This document shows positions 26,580 through 36,170 of a stretch of DNA of 64,000 bases, piece by piece. The notes beneath the pieces were generated by a model. The model had not been told where the DNA came from and searched no databases. It saw only the letters and a list, made by a program, of their open reading frames with translations. Both the position numbers and the translations under genes were made by a program. Position 1 is the stretch's first letter. Each line of letters opens with the position of its first letter. Source of the stretch: Crocinitomicaceae bacterium (lineage in GTDB: Bacteria > Bacteroidota > Bacteroidia > Flavobacteriales_D > Crocinitomicaceae); contig JAKVAR010000029.1 in assembly GCA_022447585.1 (NCBI GenBank), positions 62,001 to 126,000 on the forward strand. Direction: 5' to 3'.

Positions 26580-28034
26580 ATGTCGAATTATACGGAAGAC
26601 GAGTTAGCGCAGGATCTCGAGAATCAAGAGTACAAATTTGGGTTTACAACTGACATTGAATCAGACAAAGCTCCAAAAGGTCTTAACGAGGATATTATAC
26701 GATTCATTTCTGCGAAGAAAGAAGAGCCACAATGGTTGTTAGAGCATCGTTTAGAGGCATTCGCTTTGTGGAAAACAATGAAAGAACCAGATTGGGCTCA
26801 TGTCAAATATGAGAAACCAAACTTTCAAGATATCACATACTATTCCGCTCCAAAGCAGACGAAGAAATATGAAAGCTGGGATGATGTTGATCCGGAGATG
26901 AAAGAGACCATGAAAAAACTAGGTATTTCATTAGAGGAGCAAAAAAGATTAACTGGAACTAACGTTGCGGTTGATTTTGTAATGGATTCAGTATCTGTGG
27001 CAACATCTTTCAAAGCAAAACTAAAGGAATTAGGAATTATTTTTTGTTCTTTTTCAGAAGCGGTTCAGGATCACCCTGAGTTAGTTCGAAAGTATATGGG
27101 AACAGTTGTTCCAACATCAGATAACTTTTACGCAGCATTAAATTCAGCAGTTTTTACTGACGGATCTTTTTGTTACATTCCAAAAGGTGTTAAATGCCCA
27201 ATGGAGTTATCAACTTACTTTAGAATTAACGAAGGAGGTACAGGACAATTTGAAAGAACATTAGTTGTTGCTGACCAAGGATCTTATGTTTCATATTTAG
27301 AAGGGTGCACCGCACCACAGCGCGACGAGAACCAATTGCATGCTGCTGTAGTTGAGTTGATTGCTATGGACGATGCTGAAATTAAATACTCTACAGTACA
27401 GAATTGGTACCCTGGAGATAAAGACGGAAACGGAGGAATTTATAACTTCGTAACTAAGCGCGGTATTTGTGGAACGAACTCTAAGATTTCTTGGACGCAG
27501 GTTGAAACAGGTTCAGCCGTAACATGGAAATACCCGTCTTGTATCTTAAAAGGTGACAATTCAACTGGAGAATTTTACTCGGTAGCAGTTACAAATAACT
27601 ACCAGCAAGCCGATACTGGAACTAAGATGATTCACCTTGGAAAAAACACGAAGAGCACCATTATCTCTAAAGGTATTTCTGCAGGAAGGTCTCACAACTC
27701 ATACAGAGGATTAGTACAAATTCATAAAAGTGCACAAAACGCAAGAAACTTCTCACAGTGTGATTCATTGCTGATGACGGATGAAAGTGGCGCACATACG
27801 TTCCCCTATATAGAATGTAAAAACAGCAGTGCTAAGATTGAGCATGAAGCGACGACATCTAAAATTGGAGAAGATCAAATCTTTTACTGCTTACAACGTG
27901 GTATAAGTGAAGAAAAAGCCATTGGACTTATTGTAAACGGATACTGTAAAGAAGTATTAAATCAATTACCAATGGAGTTTGCTGTGGAAGCACAGAAATT
28001 ATTAACGATTAGCCTTGAAGGTTCAGTAGGATAA
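26580..28034 (+). CDS. sufB: Fe-S cluster scaffold protein SufB
   Basis: The 484-residue protein is full length for SufB, the scaffold on which the SufBC2D complex builds Fe-S clusters. Typical stretches are [66 protein letters not shown] and the C-terminal [21 protein letters not shown]. It is followed by sufC (10 bp). Confidence 0.97.
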   Translation: MSNYTEDELAQDLENQEYKFGFTTDIESDKAPKGLNEDIIRFISAKKEEPQWLLEHRLEAFALWKTMKEPDWAHVKYEKPNFQDITYYSAPKQTKKYESWDDVDPEMKETMKKLGISLEEQKRLTGTNVAVDFVMDSVSVATSFKAKLKELGIIFCSFSEAVQDHPELVRKYMGTVVPTSDNFYAALNSAVFTDGSFCYIPKGVKCPMELSTYFRINEGGTGQFERTLVVADQGSYVSYLEGCTAPQRDENQLHAAVVELIAMDDAEIKYSTVQNWYPGDKDGNGGIYNFVTKRGICGTNSKISWTQVETGSAVTWKYPSCILKGDNSTGEFYSVAVTNNYQQADTGTKMIHLGKNTKSTIISKGISAGRSHNSYRGLVQIHKSAQNARNFSQCDSLLMTDESGAHTFPYIECKNSSAKIEHEATTSKIGEDQIFYCLQRGISEEKAIGLIVNGYCKEVLNQLPMEFAVEAQKLLTISLEGSVG

Positions 28035-28044
28035 ATAGAATCAG

Positions 28045-28797
28045 ATGATTACAATTAAGAATTTACACGCAAAGATTGAAGATAAAGAAATCCTTAAAGG
28101 ATTGAATCTTGAAGTTAAAGCAGGAGAAGTACACGCTATAATGGGGCCAAATGGTGCTGGAAAAAGCACTTTAGCATCTGTTTTAGCTGGTAGAGAGGAT
28201 TATGAAGTAACTGATGGCTCTGTTGATTTAGATGGTGAAGATTTACTGGACCTTTCAACGGAAGAAAGAGCTTGGGAAGGACTTTTCTTAGCATTTCAAT
28301 ACCCGGTTGAGATTCCTGGTGTATCAAACATCAACTTCTTAAGAACGGCAATTAACGAAACAAGAGAACACAAAGGACAAGACCCTATTTCTGCAAAAGA
28401 ATTCATGGCAATGGTTCGTGAAAAATCTGCTTTAGTTGAATTAGATTCTAAACTTGCCTCACGCTCAGTAAACGAAGGTTTTTCTGGAGGTGAGAAGAAA
28501 AGAAACGAGATATTTCAAATGGCAATGTTGAATCCAAAGCTTTCTATTCTAGATGAAACTGATTCCGGTTTGGATATTGATGCATTGCGCATCGTTGCTA
28601 ACGGTGTAAATAAATTGAAAAGCGATAATAATGCTACAATTGTTATTACTCACTACCAAAGATTATTAGACTATATAGTTCCAGACTTTGTTCATGTATT
28701 GTACGATGGAAAAATCGTTAAGACTGGAGGAAAAGAACTTGCTCTAAAATTAGAAGAGAAAGGGTATGATTGGATTAAAGAAGAATTAGCTCAATAA
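28045..28797 (+). CDS. sufC: Fe-S assembly ATPase SufC
   Basis: The 250-residue ABC-type ATPase powers the SufBCD complex. It has Walker A in MGPNGAGKSTL (about 33-43), the Q-loop FLAFQYPVEIPGV, the signature NEGFSGGEKKRNE and Walker B with the SufC-type LSILDETDSGLD. It lies between sufB and sufD with gaps of about 10 bp. Confidence 0.97.
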   Translation: MITIKNLHAKIEDKEILKGLNLEVKAGEVHAIMGPNGAGKSTLASVLAGREDYEVTDGSVDLDGEDLLDLSTEERAWEGLFLAFQYPVEIPGVSNINFLRTAINETREHKGQDPISAKEFMAMVREKSALVELDSKLASRSVNEGFSGGEKKRNEIFQMAMLNPKLSILDETDSGLDIDALRIVANGVNKLKSDNNATIVITHYQRLLDYIVPDFVHVLYDGKIVKTGGKELALKLEEKGYDWIKEELAQ

Positions 28798-28805
28798 GAA
28801 TTGCG

Positions 28806-30062
28806 ATGACTGAGGTTGTAAATAATAGCATCAATTTAAAGTCGAACTTAAACGCAACTGCGTTGAAAGTTTCAGATAAAGACAAGCAACTAGCCATGGA
28901 AGTACTAAACAGTACTCCACTACCTACAACACGTGTTGAAGCTTGGAAATATACAAGAGTTGCAAAACTTGGTAAAATTGATTTCACAAATAACAAAGCT
29001 AACTTAAGCGATGTTTCAAAATATTTAATTGACGACACCAAATGCACTTTCGTATTTGTTAATGGTCACTTCTCATGCGAGCTATCGAGTCAAGAGGTTC
29101 CCTCTGGAATTTCTATGCAAGTTCTTTCTGTGGATAATACCATATTAGATGATTCAACAATCAACTTGAAAGGTGAAGTATTCAATGCAATGAATGTAGG
29201 TTATTTGCATGACGGCGTTCAAATCGAGATTGCGGCAAATTCGATTGTTGATACGCCTATTCAAGTCATTCACATTTTAGAAGGAGACAATATCATCTCA
29301 AACTTTAAAATGACCGTAAAGGCAGGGAAATCTTCACAAGCCTCTATCATTCAAGGTTTCTTTAGTGCATCTGGAGAAAATAACTTCTGTAATACCACTT
29401 CAGAAATTGATGTCGCTGAGAATGCAGTATTAAGAATTGATAAGGTTCAATATGAATCTGAAAAGTCTTATCACATTAATACAGAACAAGTTCAACAAGA
29501 TAAAAATTCAAACTTCGGTATTAATACATTAACTTTAAACGGTGGTTTTGTAAGAAACAATTTACACATCGATGTAAATGGTCAAAATTGTGAAACTCAT
29601 TTGAATGGAGCATACTTATTGAAGAACAAACAGCATGTTGACAACCATTCTATTGTTGATCATAAAGTACCTAATTGTGAATCACATGAATTATATAAGG
29701 GTGTGATTGATGACAAATCTACTGCTGTTTTCAACGGCAAGGTATATGTTCGTCCGGATGCACAAAAAATCAATGCGTTTCAATCAAATGGTAATGTTTT
29801 ACTTTCTGATAGCGCTACGATCAACTCTAAACCAGAGTTAGAGATTTACGCTGATGATGTGAAATGTTCTCACGGATCTACAACAGGTCAACTGGATGAA
29901 GAAGCTGTCTTTTACTTAAGAGCTCGTGGTCTTTCAGAAAAGTCGGCGCGGCATTTAATGGTATCTGCCTTCATTGGAGATGTTTTGGACAAAATCACAA
30001 ATGAGAACGTAAAAACGTTTACGCAACAGATATTGAAAGAAAGATTCGGATGGGATTTTTAA
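28806..30062 (+). CDS. sufD: Fe-S assembly protein SufD
   Basis: The 418-residue protein pairs with SufB in the SufBC2D scaffold. TPLPTTRVEAWKYTRVAKL near the start and the C-terminal CSHGSTTGQLDEEAVFYLRARGLSEKSARHLMVSAFIGDVLDKI are diagnostic. sufS and sufE, which often follow, are not here: the next gene is convergent and its stop codon overlaps that of sufD. Confidence 0.96.
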   Translation: MTEVVNNSINLKSNLNATALKVSDKDKQLAMEVLNSTPLPTTRVEAWKYTRVAKLGKIDFTNNKANLSDVSKYLIDDTKCTFVFVNGHFSCELSSQEVPSGISMQVLSVDNTILDDSTINLKGEVFNAMNVGYLHDGVQIEIAANSIVDTPIQVIHILEGDNIISNFKMTVKAGKSSQASIIQGFFSASGENNFCNTTSEIDVAENAVLRIDKVQYESEKSYHINTEQVQQDKNSNFGINTLTLNGGFVRNNLHIDVNGQNCETHLNGAYLLKNKQHVDNHSIVDHKVPNCESHELYKGVIDDKSTAVFNGKVYVRPDAQKINAFQSNGNVLLSDSATINSKPELEIYADDVKCSHGSTTGQLDEEAVFYLRARGLSEKSARHLMVSAFIGDVLDKITNENVKTFTQQILKERFGWDF

Positions 30063-30613
30063 TCCTCCGCGTCTAATCCTTCATTAATATCTTTAATCTT
30101 GATAGCGATTTCGCTTAACAAGAAAGCTTTGTGCTCATCTTTTTGACTACCTGACTCCAAATAGTTCTTTAAGTGGAGTTGACATTCGAGCATGTTTTCT
30201 TCCATGAATGGTCCCTCTAGATTATCAATAATTGTAGCGCATTCAACAGCTTCCATTAAATTACCAGTAACGGCAATTTCTACGAAATCATCGATGTAAT
30301 CACTAAAATCAACTTGCGTATTCCAAACGACTGAAAGTATCTGAGGACGAATTGAAATAAACTTAGAATCTCCAATTACTTCCATTATTTCAACCACTGC
30401 AGAGGTATCTTTCAGGCTACTCAACAATTCAATAATTTCTTCTTCATTCTTTCTATTTAACCCAGAAATCAAAGCTTCAGCTAACGGAATAATCACAGAA
30501 GCATCTCCATGCGATTCCAAAGACTTAATTGCTTTAGAAACTTTCTTAGGATCTTCAGACTTGATATCTTCAAGAATCTGTTTTATTTTCAACTGCTGTT
30601 TCGTTGTTGCCAT
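30059..30613 (-). CDS. HEAT-repeat-like protein
   Basis: The acidic, all-helical protein begins MATTKQQLKIKQILEDIKSE (start at 30613; the frame is open to 30643). Pairs of helices such as VSKAIKSLESHGDASVIIPLAEAL, EEEIIELLSSLKDTSAVVEIMEVI and MEAVECATIIDNLEGPF resemble HEAT repeats, which usually bind proteins. It is widely seen as a single-copy hypothetical in Flavobacteriales. A box CAAAAATA (30630-30637; TATTTTTG on the minus strand) lies just upstream as a likely -7 element. Confidence 0.8.
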   Translation of the reverse strand: MATTKQQLKIKQILEDIKSEDPKKVSKAIKSLESHGDASVIIPLAEALISGLNRKNEEEIIELLSSLKDTSAVVEIMEVIGDSKFISIRPQILSVVWNTQVDFSDYIDDFVEIAVTGNLMEAVECATIIDNLEGPFMEENMLECQLHLKNYLESGSQKDEHKAFLLSEIAIKIKDINEGLDAED

Positions 30614-30693
30614 TTCATTTAATTTGACACAAAAATACACCATAATATTTATTCTTGCTACAATTAAATATCTTTACAAAAAAGAAAATTAAA

Positions 30694-31662
30694 ATGAAGT
30701 CAATTGGTGTTTTTATCGTCCTTATTCTATCGGGAATTCTAACATCGTGTTCAATCGAAACTGCGAAGCCTTCTTCAAAAAAAAAATTAGTTATCGCTTC
30801 GGACTATTTAACATCAAAAGACACCGTACTTTTTACAAAATTCATCAAACAAAGTGGCGTTCAATTATCCATTTTCAACATGTCTACGGATAGAATAATT
30901 GGAACTATTAGAAACACAGAGGCTAACTCTGGAATAGATGTTCTGATGGTCAAATCTCTGTATGATGTATCAAGGCTCAATAAGCGTGATATTTTGCAAA
31001 ACCTAAATTTTAGTGAAACACTTCCAATGGAAGCTCAGACATACGCTTCATGGAAGTACAATTATGTAGGGATTGGAATTGACCCATACATCATAGCATT
31101 CGACCTACGAAAAAACAACAATTCAAGAATGTACAATGATCTAACATTAAATAGATACCTTAATGGTATTGAGAATGACCATTTCCCCCCGTTATTAGCT
31201 CCAGTTTTAAAGAAACTGAATAAAGCAAAAGGAAATAAATGGATTAAACGTTATTTAGAAAATGGAATTCAACTTCCAACTAAAATGGATAGTCTTCAAA
31301 ATGACACAACCTACATCAAACTTCCACTAATCTGCACAATGAGCTTTTTTAAAGAGCAAAAAGACTCATTACCAATATTAAAGAACAGAAGTTACTTATT
31401 ACCAAATGAAAGAACAACTGGTATTTTCTATAATGTTCGGTCAATTTCACTGGTGGATCAAGCCGAAAACTTCACCACTGCTAAGGAATTCTTATTCCAT
31501 TATTTAGAGGAAGAAAATAATATAGCATTGAACAAAAAGATAAACACCTATTCGATTTACTCCAATCATTCCAATTTTAGAAAATACAATACCTCACCTG
31601 AAATGTTAATACCATATTACAGTATGATTGATCGCATTAAGAGAAAGCTTGAAAAAGACTAA
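30694..31662 (+). CDS. Solute-binding-protein-like lipoprotein
   Basis: The protein has a lipoprotein signal (MKSIGVFIVLILSGILTSCS) and then KKLVIASDYLTSKDTVLFTKFIKQSGVQLSIF and SGIDVLMVKSLYDVSRLNKRDILQNL, a layout like type II periplasmic binding proteins of the iron(III)/spermidine family. There is no transporter gene nearby and the ligand is unknown. I chose the ATG at 30694 because it begins the signal; the frame is open to 30655. Confidence 0.65.
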   Translation: MKSIGVFIVLILSGILTSCSIETAKPSSKKKLVIASDYLTSKDTVLFTKFIKQSGVQLSIFNMSTDRIIGTIRNTEANSGIDVLMVKSLYDVSRLNKRDILQNLNFSETLPMEAQTYASWKYNYVGIGIDPYIIAFDLRKNNNSRMYNDLTLNRYLNGIENDHFPPLLAPVLKKLNKAKGNKWIKRYLENGIQLPTKMDSLQNDTTYIKLPLICTMSFFKEQKDSLPILKNRSYLLPNERTTGIFYNVRSISLVDQAENFTTAKEFLFHYLEEENNIALNKKINTYSIYSNHSNFRKYNTSPEMLIPYYSMIDRIKRKLEKD

Positions 31663-31767
31663 CTAAATGGTTATACCGACAAAACTCTCTTTTACATCGA
31701 TTAAATTGGTATTCTCATTTCTTATGTTCATATTTGCTTAATAGCTGAAAATTAAACTGTCTAAATT

Positions 31768-32280
31768 ATGGAACAAGAGAAAACTCTTACAAGCCAAATA
31801 AAGAACAGAAAACGCATTGACATTACACCGTCAAATTATCTAAGCAAATTCAAATTACTGATTGTTTGTATACTTTTAGTCTCAATTATTTTCGATGTTT
31901 ATCTAATTTTATGCTTTAGAATTTCTTTCCTCACTATAGGACTGATGCTTATTACTACAGTTCCTGCTATAATGGTAACGATTTTATTAAAAAAGAGTGC
32001 TAAAGCAACATCATTAAAGGGAGACACCATTATTTTCAATTCTTTAGACAATAAAAGTTCAGTTACATCAATTCGTAGTATTCGAAAAATAAGGTCTAAA
32101 ACTGCTTTAGGAATTCAATGGACAAGGTTAAGTTATATGCTGGACGGAGTCCCTCGAAGCGCAGTAATTCTGAATAGAATAGCTAATTCTAGAATGAACC
32201 CAGAATTAACATTAAGAAAGGCTTTGGAGATAAATAAAAAAAAGGCAAATCATAAGCCGGGTCCTGTAGCCGCTAATTAA
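31768..32280 (+). CDS. Small membrane protein, 3' end antisense to rnpB
   Basis: The 170-residue protein has two adjacent membrane helices (LLIVCILLVSIIFDVYLILCF and LTIGLMLITTVPAIMVTILL) followed by a cytoplasmic PH-like or coiled region (GDTIIFNSLDNKSSVTSI ... LSYMLDGVPRSAVILN). I recognise no named family. The last dozen codons (ANHKPGPVAAN) are the complement of the 3' end of the RNase P RNA, so this end was probably acquired by drift into the neighbouring gene. Confidence 0.65.
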   Translation: MEQEKTLTSQIKNRKRIDITPSNYLSKFKLLIVCILLVSIIFDVYLILCFRISFLTIGLMLITTVPAIMVTILLKKSAKATSLKGDTIIFNSLDNKSSVTSIRSIRKIRSKTALGIQWTRLSYMLDGVPRSAVILNRIANSRMNPELTLRKALEINKKKANHKPGPVAAN

Positions 32281-32607
32281 AGCGGTGTCTATCATTTCTC
32301 TAGCACTAACGTCACCATTAGCGTCAATCAACCTACCCTCCCAGATCGGACGAGCAATCCTCAATCCTGGGTTTACATGGTCTTTCAGCCCGTAAGGTTT
32401 ACCAAGCGAGATATGTCACCACATCTCCGGTGAGCTCTTACCTCACCTTTTCACCTTTTCCAGTATCCGAAGACACTGGTAGTTTTCCTTTCTGCGGCAC
32501 TTTCTGTATTCTTAAAAGAACCCTTCCCGTTAAGAAGTACGGCGCTCTTCGCTGCCCAGACTTTCCTCTTTACAATTCTCATGCAAAGCGATAGACTGAT
32601 TTGCCTT
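32243..32607 (-). ncRNA. rnpB: RNase P RNA (bacterial class A-like)
   Basis: On the minus strand the RNA carries the universal GAGGAAAGTCTGGGC (complement of 32554-32568) near its 5' end and ACAGGACCCGGCTTA (complement of 32253-32267) near its 3' end. Terminal helix P1 forms between GGCAAATCA at the 5' end and TGATTTGCC at the 3' end (32244-32252), followed by a T run that ends transcription. It is the catalytic RNA that matures tRNA 5' ends. Exact ends are estimated from P1 and may be off by a few bases. Confidence 0.93.
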
Positions 32608-32612
32608 TGTTG

Positions 32613-32642
32613 TAAAGGTACTCTTTACTTTTTAATGAACAA
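32613..32642 (-). promoter_or_regulatory. Putative rnpB promoter inside the 3' end of the upstream gene
   Basis: On the minus strand TACCTTTA (32613-32620) is a near-consensus -7 box about 6 bases before the RNA start, and TTG at 32640-32642 sits 22 bp upstream as a -33 element. The -33 box is inside the last codons of the T9SS-protein gene, whose stop is at 32625-32627. Confidence 0.5.
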
Positions 32643-33710
32643 CTTTGAAGAAAATGAAAAACCAGAAGAAAGAACCAACTGATAAGCTCCATTAGGCAAT
32701 TCTGAAATTGAAACTACCGTATTTTCGTTAGAACAAATTCCTTTTCTTACAGCTTCACCATTTACATTAACAATAGTATATGCAGTTCCAACATTAGTAC
32801 CATCAATATGTAACACATCAATTGTCGGATTCGGGTAGACAGATATGTTTAGCTCTTCTGTTGATAAACCTGCATCAGCCCCTCTATAAATATCACGATA
32901 TTCAATATTCGTAACGGTTTCTACTCCCAATATGTCAGAAACGGTAATTTTTAATAATGGCTCTTTTTGACCATTCGTCCACCATTCGTATTCATGACTA
33001 TCCGGAATGGGCAACTCAACCCAGAAACCAGAACCAAAGGCATCAATATAAATTGAATCAATTTCTGTAATTGTGTGATCAATACGTAATGCATCAAAAA
33101 CGCCATAAGGTGTTGTGACTGATCCCCAACCATCAACTACTGATGAACGTTGTCTATACTGCCTCCATATACCATTATAAACTGGGTTCATGTCAAGATT
33201 AGAATAGCCTCTAGAATAGTATACATCTCCATAATTCAATGGTAATTCATATCTAGTTTCAATTGTATCTGATTTGAAAGGAACTTCCGTCCCTTCAATG
33301 GTAACGCCATACCCAACAGAGTTAATCGCATTTGAACTATTCTTTGAAAAAAGGACAACATCAGAAATATTAACTGGTAAAAATCCACCAATTTGGTCTA
33401 ATGGAATAGCTGAAGATGAAGCGAAATTTGTAGCTTGATATGGCGCTGAAGCAAAATTACCAAAAGTAAACTCTGCCAAAAATGAAGCCTCAGACATATC
33501 GGAATAATCTTTAATCTGTTGACTATCATGTGTGAGGTATGAAAAATCCCATGTAAAATCTGTTCCTGTAGAGGCATAATCAATTCCAGGGTCAGTTGCT
33601 AAACTAACTAAAGCGGTATCGCCTCCATCGGCAAAATCATTATCCGTAATCGTGATTTGAGAAAACGCCAATGTCGGTAAAATTGGAGCTAAAAGTAATA
33701 GTGATTTCAT
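32625..33710 (-). CDS. T9SS-sorted secreted protein, unknown function
   Basis: The 361-residue protein has a short signal peptide (MKSLLLLAPILPTLAFS), a domain of about 250 residues starting ITITDNDFADGGDTALVSLATDPGIDYASTGTDFTWDFS, and a T9SS sorting tail (LNISVYPNPTIDVLHIDGTNV ... ELPNGAYQLVL ... SKLFIKK). The domain is common in Bacteroidota exported proteins but has no known function. rnpB begins 18 bp after its stop. Confidence 0.85.
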   Translation of the reverse strand: MKSLLLLAPILPTLAFSQITITDNDFADGGDTALVSLATDPGIDYASTGTDFTWDFSYLTHDSQQIKDYSDMSEASFLAEFTFGNFASAPYQATNFASSSAIPLDQIGGFLPVNISDVVLFSKNSSNAINSVGYGVTIEGTEVPFKSDTIETRYELPLNYGDVYYSRGYSNLDMNPVYNGIWRQYRQRSSVVDGWGSVTTPYGVFDALRIDHTITEIDSIYIDAFGSGFWVELPIPDSHEYEWWTNGQKEPLLKITVSDILGVETVTNIEYRDIYRGADAGLSTEELNISVYPNPTIDVLHIDGTNVGTAYTIVNVNGEAVRKGICSNENTVVSISELPNGAYQLVLSSGFSFSSKLFIKK

Positions 33711-33730
33711 CGATTTATGTTATCAAAAAA

Positions 33731-34813
33731 TTAAGGTATTTCAATTCCAAAAGTTACTTCAAGTTGAACTTCTGTCTCTTTCATTGAGTCTGACTCCAAT
33801 AAATTGGCATTAATATTTGCTGAGATTTTATAAACATCGTTCCCCGCTGAATTATTTTCATATTTCTCGATATTGGTAATTTCTACGATTGAGTTCGCAT
33901 TATTCGCCAAAATTGAATGATAATGCTTGCCATTTCTTTCAATAGCTAACTTCAAGTTAAAATCTCTTGGAGTCACCTGAACCTGATTCTCTTCAAAAAT
34001 TGTAAAGTCTGCTAAATCTCTGTTTGCCTGAGTCCCGTCAATCAAAACTTCTTTTGTTCGTCTTACACCATTCGCAAAAGTAATTTCTGCTCTCAAATTA
34101 TGTATTTCAGGACTAACCAACATATCGACATAGATATTACTCCCAATTAATACATCATCTAAATACCAGTTTAATTCAATTACTTGTTCCGTATTATTAA
34201 TTAAGGAACAAATTAACTCTCCAGCAACACTTACGTTAGAATGAATTGTACAATTCGCTCCTGACTCAAACCCTATGATGAGTTCATTACAATAAGACGC
34301 CGTTGACATATCATTGAATGTTACATTCGCACATACATAATACTTACCTGGCTCTTGAATCTTTACAATATCAACTCCCGCAAAAACATTATTTACATAC
34401 CAGTTAATATGATGAACATTTTGGAGATCATCAATTAAATTTTTATTTAATTCTGCTAGTGGTTGCCCCTCAGAATGAGCGAACCCTGGAGTATTATTTG
34501 TTAGTAATTCTACAATAAATTGATCATCAATTAAATCAAGTAATCCATCAAACACCCCTAATTCTATCCCAAAATCACCATTGGATAGATTTCCCGAATA
34601 CACATTGACACCATTCTCAACATTTGTCATTGTATGCATGTACGCACCATTATCACCAGCAACTATGAAAAATTCTTCCCCCGAAAGCGTTCCGCGAGCC
34701 GTAAAAACGGGGTCATTCGACTCAGGTATTTCAATTGTATCTTTCTTACACCCAGAAAAAAACATCACTGCTGTAATTCCAAGGAAAAAGATATGTTTCA
34801 TTTCTAATTTCAT
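33731..34813 (-). CDS. Lipoprotein, unknown function
   Basis: The 360-residue protein has a lipoprotein signal (MKHIFFLGITAVMFFSGCKKD) and a beta-rich body. Two PKD/Ig-like segments share the pattern HINWYVNNVFAGVDIVKIQEPGKYYVCANVTF and ELNWYLDDVLIGSNIYVDMLVSPEIHNLRAEITF. It starts 1 bp after the sigma-linked gene (stop at 34815), so it is probably part of that operon. Start M1 or M5. Confidence 0.75.
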   Translation of the reverse strand: MKLEMKHIFFLGITAVMFFSGCKKDTIEIPESNDPVFTARGTLSGEEFFIVAGDNGAYMHTMTNVENGVNVYSGNLSNGDFGIELGVFDGLLDLIDDQFIVELLTNNTPGFAHSEGQPLAELNKNLIDDLQNVHHINWYVNNVFAGVDIVKIQEPGKYYVCANVTFNDMSTASYCNELIIGFESGANCTIHSNVSVAGELICSLINNTEQVIELNWYLDDVLIGSNIYVDMLVSPEIHNLRAEITFANGVRRTKEVLIDGTQANRDLADFTIFEENQVQVTPRDFNLKLAIERNGKHYHSILANNANSIVEITNIEKYENNSAGNDVYKISANINANLLESDSMKETEVQLEVTFGIEIP

Positions 34814-34814
34814 T

Positions 34815-36170
34815 CTATTTTCTTAATCTAATCGTCTTTCTTATATAAATCTGACCATCAATAGGGAGTATATTATTAAACCCATTAATAAATTCTTCAT
34901 TCACTGAATTCAATAGCTGCGTACTAACATTAAAACCAAACGTTAAATTATGAGTCAAGTTGTACCCATAGCCTAAACTAGGTTTTAAGCCCCATCGATT
35001 AATCCCATCCATAAATCCATAAACGGTCCTATTGTCATTCGTAGAAACTTCACTTTGTGTAAACTTTACTTTAGAACCAACTACAAATGATGGCCTTACA
35101 CCAACATTAATGTTATGCCTACCTAATTGATAACCTACATTCAAGTTAGCCTCCAAGGTATATAATTCGCTATAATTTAAATGTGACTGGACCACTGTTG
35201 AACCAAAGCCATACACTTTAGCCTGTCTATTCAAATGAATATCCTTGTGATGCGCCCAAATACCATTAATACCAGTTGTAAACAAAACTCTTCCTTTTCT
35301 AAATTGAGCTCCAACGCCTGCTCCAAATGAATATGAAAAATCATCCGAAGGAGTAATCAAAGACTGGCTTAAACCAGCGTTCCCTTCTACATAAAAGATC
35401 GTCTTAACAGGCAAACTTAAATCATATGAAATTGAATTCAGTTCACTTGACAATCTATTTTGATCCACCTGCTTTAAAGCGGCAATATCCAATGTACTTA
35501 CCTCTCCTTGTATCGGAATGCTTTCACTTACTCTTGTTCCATCATCAACCTCACTTTCTGAAATATTCAACTTATTAACTGTTGAAGCTTCATTCATTGA
35601 CTCACTCAAAGCTGAAGAAATAATATTTTCAATTTCAGTATCTTTAGAATCAAAAATTGGATTTTGTATTGCTCTTTCTTCTATTGATAAATTTCCTTCT
35701 CTTTCACCCATCACTGAACCAACTCGGACTCCATCATTCACTTCAGAAACGCCATTATTACCTATATTTTGACTAATTGAATTGGCCACTGCTGAATTGA
35801 CAGGTATTACAGGACTATCATTTAATTCTTCTTTTTGTTTATTTCTAGGTGCATTATTCGAATCGATTTGCGCTGAATTTATTCGATTTATTATCTCTTC
35901 ATTCTGCTCTGCAATCTGTCGCGTATCTCTTTTGCTATTTTCCATTGCCATAACTTCTGCAGAACGCCCCGAATTCAGAACACCAAGAAAAGGAGTAATT
36001 AATAATAAGGCTATGAAAATTCCAGAAGTAAGAAACCATAAAAAATCTCTCTTCCTAGAAACAGGTAACATCGCCTCAAATTCTTTCCAATAGGCATCTT
36101 TATATTCAACAGGTTGCTTTGTCGCCTCCTTTTGAAAAATTCTATCTATCTCTTCATCTGTCCAACTCAT
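34815..36170 (-). CDS. Membrane protein with N-terminal anti-sigma-like part and C-terminal beta-barrel
   Basis: From the ATG at 36170 the protein begins MSWTDEEIDRIFQKEATKQP, a short cytoplasmic region, then one membrane helix (FLWFLTSGIFIALLLITPFLGVL), a long Ser/Asn/Glu-rich periplasmic linker of about 190 residues, and a C-terminal domain that looks like an outer-membrane beta-barrel (FYVEGNAGLSQ ... FGAGVGAQFRKGRVLFTTGI ... NLTFGFNVSTQLL ... IYIRKTIRLRK). The ATG overlaps the sigma factor stop by 4 bp, so the two are co-translated. It probably regulates that sigma factor. The frame is open to 36248, but that start lies inside the sigma gene. Confidence 0.8.
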   Translation of the reverse strand: MSWTDEEIDRIFQKEATKQPVEYKDAYWKEFEAMLPVSRKRDFLWFLTSGIFIALLLITPFLGVLNSGRSAEVMAMENSKRDTRQIAEQNEEIINRINSAQIDSNNAPRNKQKEELNDSPVIPVNSAVANSISQNIGNNGVSEVNDGVRVGSVMGEREGNLSIEERAIQNPIFDSKDTEIENIISSALSESMNEASTVNKLNISESEVDDGTRVSESIPIQGEVSTLDIAALKQVDQNRLSSELNSISYDLSLPVKTIFYVEGNAGLSQSLITPSDDFSYSFGAGVGAQFRKGRVLFTTGINGIWAHHKDIHLNRQAKVYGFGSTVVQSHLNYSELYTLEANLNVGYQLGRHNINVGVRPSFVVGSKVKFTQSEVSTNDNRTVYGFMDGINRWGLKPSLGYGYNLTHNLTFGFNVSTQLLNSVNEEFINGFNNILPIDGQIYIRKTIRLRK

